NCBI GenBank assembly: GCA_013398015.1
Contig: VZRR01002856.1
Coordinates: 620,001-684,000, forward strand
Length of the DNA stretch: 64,000 nucleotides
Direction of reading: 5' to 3'
Source: Oreocharis arfaki
Taxonomy: Eukaryota; Chordata; Aves; Passeriformes; Paramythiidae
Both the position numbers and the translations under genes were made by a program. The notes under the pieces are model-generated. The model saw only the letters and a list, made by a program, of their open reading frames with translations, was not told the origin of the DNA and did no database searches. This document shows positions 58,215 to 64,000 of the stretch, piece by piece; position 1 is the stretch's first letter, and each line of letters begins with the position of its first letter.

Positions 58215-58440
58215 ATTACAACTTCCTAGAATTTCACAGAACTGCTGAATACATTGAAAGGAACTTCTGGAGGTCTTCTATGATGTTCTCTTCAGAAAAG
58301 GTCTTTAGATTAAGTTATCCAGGGATCCTGCCAACAGTGTTGCATATTTCCAGGGGAGGACATTTTACCATTTCCCTGGGTAACCTATTTCTGTGTTTAA
58401 CAGTTGTCATGGCAAAGTGTTGAGCAAGCCTGTGATCCTT
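58215..58440 (-). mobile_element. Old degraded CR1 3' fragment, - orientation
   Basis: Collinear but diverged match to the reverse complement of a CR1 3' end: TTTCACAGAACTGCTGA, AAGGAACTTCTGGAGGTC, ATATTTCCAGGGGAGGAC, TTTCCCTGGGTAACCT and GTTTAACAGTTGTCATGG. It is clearly more diverged than the CR1 pair at 54883-56437, so an older insertion. Confidence 0.7.
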
Positions 58441-59745
58441 GAGCTCATGAAGTCTTGATAGCTGGGAAGAGGTCAATTTATTGTCTCAATAACAATTTAG
58501 CACACATGTGAACTGAACACAGAATAAATGCCACTAGAGAGTTGGATGTCTTTCTCATCCAAACTGCAGATTTCTTAATCCTGTGGAATCAGGTTACATT
58601 TGTTTGGACTCCTGATTCCTGTGATATTTGTATGACGTAAGGGGGTCAAAGAGCAGAGGGCAAAGCCCTGCCTGCAATGAAAACCTGTACGTACCTCACA
58701 CTGCAGGAGATGTAGATCTGCCAACCAGCTGGGCTCAGCAAAGAAGGTCCCATTGTAGAGCAGAGGCAAGAGCATTAACTTGGAGAGATGCAGAGAGAGA
58801 ATGGCTTCACAGAGCATGAATAGTCCGAATGTAAAGCCAAATTGGAATAAGGTACTGAGAGTAAACAAGGCAAGTCAGACTTCATTGCTCTTTTATTCCT
58901 CTGATATCTACTATTGCCACCTGCAAAGATAAAGTCACCAGCAAACTACTAGCCTTGGTTTTTAAACTTGATAAGTCATTCTGCAGTGCATCAGTTTTTA
59001 ATATCTGCCAGTGGGTGCTTTAAGGAAACTTGATTTCTATTAAGTAATGGCCTTACACTTACTGAGAACTGGAAGTTTGATGCTATATAAAACTGAGCAC
59101 CAAAACGACGAGTCACTCCAAAAAAAAGCAGGCCTAACTGCAAGAGTATTCGACTTGACAAACTGAAGAAGAGTAAGATAGCTAAACATGTCTGTTTTTT
59201 CTAGCAATGTAAGTTATCTTGTTACCAAGTAATACCTTTATTTATGATTCTTCTTTCAACTCTGGAAAGCATTTATGCTTTTATCCAGGCTTAAGATCAG
59301 CACCATCAAAGTCAATAAGCTATCACAAAGATGTATTGAAGTGCTACCTCCATTTGAGATGGGCTTCTGTGTCTTTGTCTTTAGCTTTATATATTGGGGA
59401 GCAAAAACACTGTCTGAATAGGAGACTGCAGATGTTCTCTGTGTTTTATTGTTTCATTCTCTTCAGTGACATGACCCACCAGAAGAGCATTTGTATGCAC
59501 AAAGATCTAAAAAAGGGGGAAAGACCTGACTTATTAAGCCTTCAAAGTTTTTTTTTTAAATTCAGTTTCAAACCACCAAAGAATTTAATATTAGGCAGCT
59601 GTTGATACATCTCAGTACTGCCATGAAAGTGAAACAGAAATCAGCTTGAAGATGCTTCCAAAATATTGGTCTATGGTTTAAATAAAAACTCACATGTGAT
59701 TTTAGTATACTGCCCAGGACTGTACTGGAATGTTTTGTTTGACAG
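58441..59745. other. Region upstream of the first recognised C9 exon
   Basis: It should contain, or be part of the intron after, the C9 signal-peptide exon, but I could not find a matching ATG exon. It has a strong TATA box at 59084-59092 and a perfect donor (AAT|GTAAGT) at 59208/59209. Confidence 0.4.
59084..59092 (+). promoter_or_regulatory. Candidate TATA box, possibly C9
   Basis: TATATAAAA is about 650 bases before the first recognised C9 exon. The downstream ATG at 59188 with donor at 59208 gives a seven-codon, phase-0 exon that does not fit the phase of the next exon and is not signal-like. Assignment to C9 is therefore unproven. Confidence 0.3.
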
Positions 59746-59863
59746 CTCTTCAGAAAAAGCTTTCCACAGAGGAACAAGGGAACTGAATGCTCCATCTCCA
59801 ATAGATTGTAAACTGAGCAGCTGGAGCGCGTGGGGGCCCTGCGACCCATGCACCAATCAAAGG
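59746..59863 (+). CDS. C9: C9 exon 2 (start of TSP1 domain)
   Basis: Acceptor TTTTGTTTGACAG|C (or TTCAG at 59753 as an alternative), donor AAAGG|GTAAGC. It encodes the short N-terminal segment of the mature protein (RELNAPSPIDC) and the TSP1 start SSWSAWGPCDPCTNQR. WxxW is the tryptophan C-mannosylation motif of TSP1 domains. With the first acceptor the incoming phase is 2, with the second it is 1. The upstream exon needed to decide was not found. Confidence 0.9.
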
Positions 59864-62800
59864 GTAAGCTGTCCTTGCAAGTCTTTGTTCCAAAGTCACA
59901 ACCAAAGGGATGATATCTGTCTGCCTGTTGGTTATGAGAAAATGTCAGATTGCAGCTCTTAATACTGTATCTTTGTGATTTGATGAAACCCATAATAATG
60001 TCAGATTTGAAGCCACAGAGTAAGAGGATACTACATCCCGTTCTGCAGTACTGCTCAAGTGTTCTCATTAAAAATGTTTTCTTCATTAAAATTATCTATT
60101 TTGTCCATGTGGGTGTTTTTGTTTAAAACATGATTTTTCAATTCATTTTTCCTTTTTTTTTTTTTTTCAAAAGCAAATGTTTGTTTTCTCAGGTGAGTTC
60201 TTTTAAGGCTTTAAAAAATCAAAGACTTGAAAGCATACAAAACATAAATGATGCATTTCCACACTGGAGTGAAATAAACAAAGTATCAAAGTTTTGTATG
60301 CTTGTATATAAATATTGAAAATTTAGCATCTGTACATACTAGCTAAGTATTATAAATCAAAATTATTAATTCGACATTATTTTAACCATGACTTGTGCCT
60401 ACAGATTTTCAACAAAAAATTTCACCAAAGATGTTTCATTTTGAAAAGCTCTAAGTTCAGCTGGAAACCCTGAAGTTCTGGTAGAGCTCTCTTTCCTCTC
60501 TGAGCAATATTAATAGTGCTATTTGCCTTTCAAGTTTCGCTCCAGACGTATTGAAAGATTCGGGCAGTTTGGTGGAAAAGCGTGCCTGGAGGCCCTAGGA
60601 GACACACAAACTTGTAAAACCAGTGAAGTCTGCCCTGAAGAACCAGAACCAGACTGTGGCGCTGACTTTCAGTGTAGTTCGGGTAGGTTTTGTTTTCATC
60701 CCATTGCAATTAAAGCAGTAACTCAGAAACCACATCTTAGTTCTGTGAATAAGTTACATCAGCCTCATGATGGCATTTAAAAACAGTCCATGGACAGGTG
60801 GCTTCAAAGCCACAGTGCCAAAACCACAGCTGCAAAACCATGTAAGAAAGGGTACATTCCTCTCATCTCCCATTTTAATTTGCATCTAGTTTTAAATTCC
60901 TCTGTTACTTCTACTCCATGGTTAGAAGCTGACCATACTGACCATATCCCTTCTTCTAGCTAAACTCCCCCATCTGCTATTGAATCACTAGGTTTTATGA
61001 AAAATCACCAGGAAAAAAACTAGGTCTGAAGGAATTTTAACAGAATGGACATGGAAGTTTAGTGATCTAACTGGTATGATAGATGTTAGAGAGCAGAATG
61101 CATCTAGATCCAAAATAAGATATAAATTTGTCAAGGGATACAAGGCATATGAATGTAGCACTCAAGATTCATCAGAAATCAAAATAAAGTAGGAAAAGTT
61201 AATAGCAGTAAAACTAGTCAAAACAAAAACAGAAAGACAGGAAATTAATTTGGAGTTCCAAGACGTTTTTTGTATTGTTTTTAACTCAAATACTGAAAAG
61301 TGCAAATAAAGCAATTTAAAATTAGAAAGTAAACCCTTAACTACTAGTTCACAGGCATTGTGTGGCATTTACAGGTGAGGCTGATGATACCAAAGTGTTG
61401 TTTTATTATACTATGGCTAATTTACCAAAGCCTTTAAATCCTGTAGGAAAAAAAGAGTCTTTGTAAAACTTGTGATATGTAAACTCAGGAAAATACCTAC
61501 TTCCCTGTTGCTTTAGACCACAAATCACTATAGATTTGGACACTACATATTATTCATGTAATATTCAAATATCAACAATTTAAATGATTTAGAAAAAATT
61601 CTTTGTTGATGTTGAATTGGTATTTTCCTGTATTCTCTTAATACAAATAAGAAAACCCCAACCAACCTAACAATTGAAGTTTACTACAGAACAGTCTAGG
61701 ATGTAACAATTTTCTTCAGAACTTCAGTTCTCCTGCCACTTACTTTTCTCAGTCATCCTACTATCTTATATGTCAATACAGTAGTATGCAGGTTTTTTTC
61801 ATTTGAAAGTGGCAGAGTATAGGATTTTAATCCCTCCTGACAACAGTAGAAATATACCTAGAGGAAGATCTTAATAAAGAGTAGCTGAGGGTGCCATTTA
61901 AAGTCCATCTTGACAAAAATGCATTCATGCAATGTTTTATTCCTTGATCAGGTCGATGTATAAAGCAAAGACTTGTGTGCAATGTAGATAATGATTGTGG
62001 AGACTATTCTGATGAAGATGACTGTGAATCTGACCCACGATCACCATGCCGAAACCATGAAATTGATGTGTCTGAAGTTGGTAGGACTGCAGGACATGGG
62101 TATGTAGCAAAATATAGTATTGGGCCTAGTGAAGAGTCTGGGATCGCCTCCAAAGCCAGCTGAAAAAACTCGGGCACAGTGACATTCCTAAAAGCAGAAT
62201 CTGAATCATGGTAGAATTTGTATTCAGAAATACTGCATAGCCTTTACAAGAACACTTAATTACCATTTTATTTTGTATACTTGTGAGGATGAAACATGCA
62301 GATAGTGTAAATCAATCATAATGTTAGTAAACGGAATCATACATAGATGTCACATGAATAAACTTACATATTATTTAAATGTAAAGTTTATAGATATATA
62401 GATTTGTTTCTAATACATGTCACTATAACTAATCCGTTATTCCCAATTACTTTGCTAAAATGCATGTCTAAAAGAGAGAAAATGTCTCTTGACTATTTAT
62501 ACAGTGGGATGCCTTACTGCAACAACACTTTGTATGCCACTCTCTTCCAGTATTGAATTCTCCACCTCCCGGATCTTTGTTGTTTACAGGGGCTTTCATC
62601 ATTAATCTAAGTTGAAAATTAATCTTTCTGTTCTCAGACCCTGCTGGATTTCTTTCATCTCTAACAAAAAGAAAACGCGACATATTGTTTACCTATAGTG
62701 TTAGAAGGCAGCAATCCAAACCGAAAAGTATGCTACAGCACCACCTCGCGTTTAATAAGAAGTATACATCCTTTTCATTTCATTTCTTACTGTGCAAGAG

Positions 62801-63906
62801 CAAAAATGCTGCTTTTTTTAGCATGGGGAACTAAACAAATTATATGGGCAATTTTAGAATTTTCTATTACAATCTTTTACTAAAATCTTCCATGATAAAA
62901 TGCAGTATAGAGATGCAGTGGTGATGCTGGTGATTTTGATGATTTGTTTACCACTTTCTACACTCAGACAGGTACACACACATTTGTCAGATGTAAGTAT
63001 TGGAAATGGTGAAAATATTGAAATGTATGAAACAGGCATGAAAGGGAAAAAATAATTATACAGATTCCTCCAAGGAGCAGTTATTTTTGGAGGTATTTCT
63101 TGTACATCAGTATATAAATGCATAGAGATATACAGCCGATGTTCCTGCTTCCCTGGTTTTGTAAGGGTTTCGATTTCCTCTCTTATGCTCCAGGAAATGC
63201 TGCTATTCCACTAGGTAACACCCTGCAAGAGACAATGCTAGGAGTAGCTGTATATTCATTCTAAAGTTTTGATGGATGTTGTACACGCTTGATAACCAAG
63301 TACCTACCAGCAAACAAATCCAGGTTACTAAAAAAAAATATATACATAGCTGTTGAGATTACATTTAAATCTACAAGGAATGATTTCTCTCAGATGCACT
63401 GGTCAAGAACAAATATTCTTTCTTACAAATAAAAAATGCAAAAAATTGCTTTCTTACAAGCAAAAATGTTTTTTACCTCCTTTTATTCCTAAGGTTCTCA
63501 CCATGTTTGATGTTTAATGTTTTGTTTATTTCTCATACATGATCCTTCAAGAACTTTACAAAAGATGTATCCTTATCTCCAATACACAGACAAGAACAGC
63601 ACAAGAGATGAGGCTAGCTGCTTGGATGTAACAAGATTCAGTTTCACAGCTATAGTCTCCATCTCCTACAGAATATGACTTTTCCGGTCTTAACACCGTT
63701 GTCTGCAGGTGATATGTGCTGACATCCCCTCTTTTGAAGAATAACTTCTCTTGTATTTTTCTTGTAGAATCAATGTTTTAGGGATGCAGCCAATGGCCAG
63801 CCCCTTTGACAATGACTTTTTCAATGGTCTTTGTGAACGGGTGCGTGATGGGAACACGCGGACGTATTACCGCAAGCCGTGGAACGTGGCTGTTCTCACT
63901 TACGAT
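59746..63906 (+). CDS. C9: C9, complement component 9 (N-terminal part, gene continues past window)
   Basis: Secreted plasma protein. It is the last component of the terminal complement pathway and polymerises into the membrane attack complex on target membranes. Four consecutive exons are recognised by collinear identity to vertebrate C9: a TSP type-1 domain (WSAWGPCDPC, then FRSRRIERFGQFGG), an LDL-receptor class A repeat (DCGADFQCSSGRC ... DNDCGDYSDEDDC) and the start of the MACPF domain (GINVLGMQ, SPFDNDFFNGLC, YYRKPWNVAVL). Phase is continuous across all three introns. The signal-peptide exon 5' and most of the MACPF domain 3' are not seen. It lies 7.4 kb after DAB2 on the same strand, as in human. 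It is probably expressed in liver as in other vertebrates; nothing in the sequence shows this. Confidence 0.95.
59864..60534 (+). other. C9: C9 intron 2
   Basis: About 0.67 kb, with a long poly-T run at about 60149-60168. Nothing else recognised. Confidence 0.9.
60535..60682 (+). CDS. C9: C9 exon 3 (TSP1 end, LDLRA start)
   Basis: A 148-base exon, phase 0 to phase 1. It encodes FRSRRIERFGQFGGKACLEA and ends DCGADFQCSSG. This covers the rest of the TSP1 domain (cysteines in KAC, QTC, EVC) and the first LDLRA cysteines. Acceptor CCTTTCAAG, donor TCGG|GTAGGT. Confidence 0.96.
60683..61951 (+). other. C9: C9 intron 3
   Basis: About 1.27 kb, GT-AG; no feature recognised. Confidence 0.9.
61952..62099 (+). 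CDS. C9: C9 exon 4 (LDLRA domain, linker)
   Basis: A 148-base exon, phase 1 to phase 2. It encodes RCIKQRLVCNVDNDCGDYSD then EDDCESDPRSPCR and ends EVGRTAGHG. The acidic DNDCGDYSDEDDC is the calcium-binding LDLRA signature. Acceptor CCTTGATCAG, donor CATGG|GTATGT. Confidence 0.97.
62100..63767 (+). other. C9: C9 intron 4
   Basis: About 1.67 kb, GT-AG; no gene or repeat recognised apart from short A and T runs (for example at 63330). Confidence 0.9.
63768..63906 (+). CDS. C9: C9 exon 5 (start of MACPF domain)
   Basis: A 139-base exon, phase 2 to 0. It encodes GINVLGMQPMASPFDNDFFN, then GLCERVRDGNTRTYYRKPWN and VAVLTYD, matching human GINILGMDPLSTPFDNEFYN. Acceptor TTTTTCTTGTAG, donor GAT|GTAAGT. 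The next exon lies beyond the window. Confidence 0.97.
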
Positions 63907-64000
63907 GTAAGTTCAAGTCCTTTTCAAACTAGGATGTGCTTAATTGAATGTCAGGTCCTGGCATACTCTTGGAAGACTCAGCATATCTCCGGAGTCAGGT
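63907..64000 (+). other. C9: C9 intron 5 (start)
   Basis: The first 94 bases of the next C9 intron, cut by the window edge. Confidence 0.9.

Noticed and set aside
59188..59208. ATG exon MSVFSSN with a perfect GTAAGT donor as the C9 leader exon
   Set aside because: It ends in phase 0, whereas the first recognised C9 exon needs phase 1 or 2, and the peptide is not a signal sequence.
59666..59745. Extension of the C9 open frame upstream of 59746 as a coding start
   Set aside because: There is no ATG in this frame, the peptide does not match C9, and a good acceptor sits at 59744-59745.

Overview
The window is nuclear DNA from an amniote, most likely a bird. It carries spliced genes with canonical GT-AG introns, one CpG-island promoter and CR1-family LINE copies, and has little other interspersed repeat. 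Two genes are recognised, both on the + strand and in the same order and orientation as on human 5p13: DAB2 (clathrin adaptor; coding exons 39628-50114) followed by the 5' part of C9 (terminal complement component; exons from 59746, running off the right edge). Human 5p13 genes lie on the avian Z chromosome, so this is probably Z-linked; that is inference from synteny.

Layout. 1-27200: gene-poor DNA upstream of DAB2, matching the large gene desert on that side in human. It holds simple repeats (a 13-unit ATACC array, a TATCC array, poly-A with one N, purine tracts), two possible ancient repeat relics and no gene I can support. 27210-27990: a CpG island, the probable DAB2 promoter. 27604-39601: DAB2 intron 1 (about 12 kb, with the first exon only inferred). 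39602-52310: DAB2 exon 2 to the 3' UTR, with every coding exon resolved to the base and reading phase continuous. 52310-59745: DAB2-C9 spacer with two CR1 copies lying tail to tail, an older CR1 fragment and a FOX-site hairpin. 59746-63906: four C9 exons (TSP1, LDLRA, start of MACPF); the signal-peptide exon was not found.

The observation most worth checking is at the 3' end of DAB2 exon 12. The segment matching the mammalian myosin VI-binding region is present, but its SYF motif reads LCF and it runs into an in-frame TGA, consistent with one base missing from an A run. An upstream donor at 48638/48639 removes the whole segment and restores the frame (predicted 716 aa). Either the assembly has lost one A, or this species makes a DAB2 without the myosin VI-binding segment.
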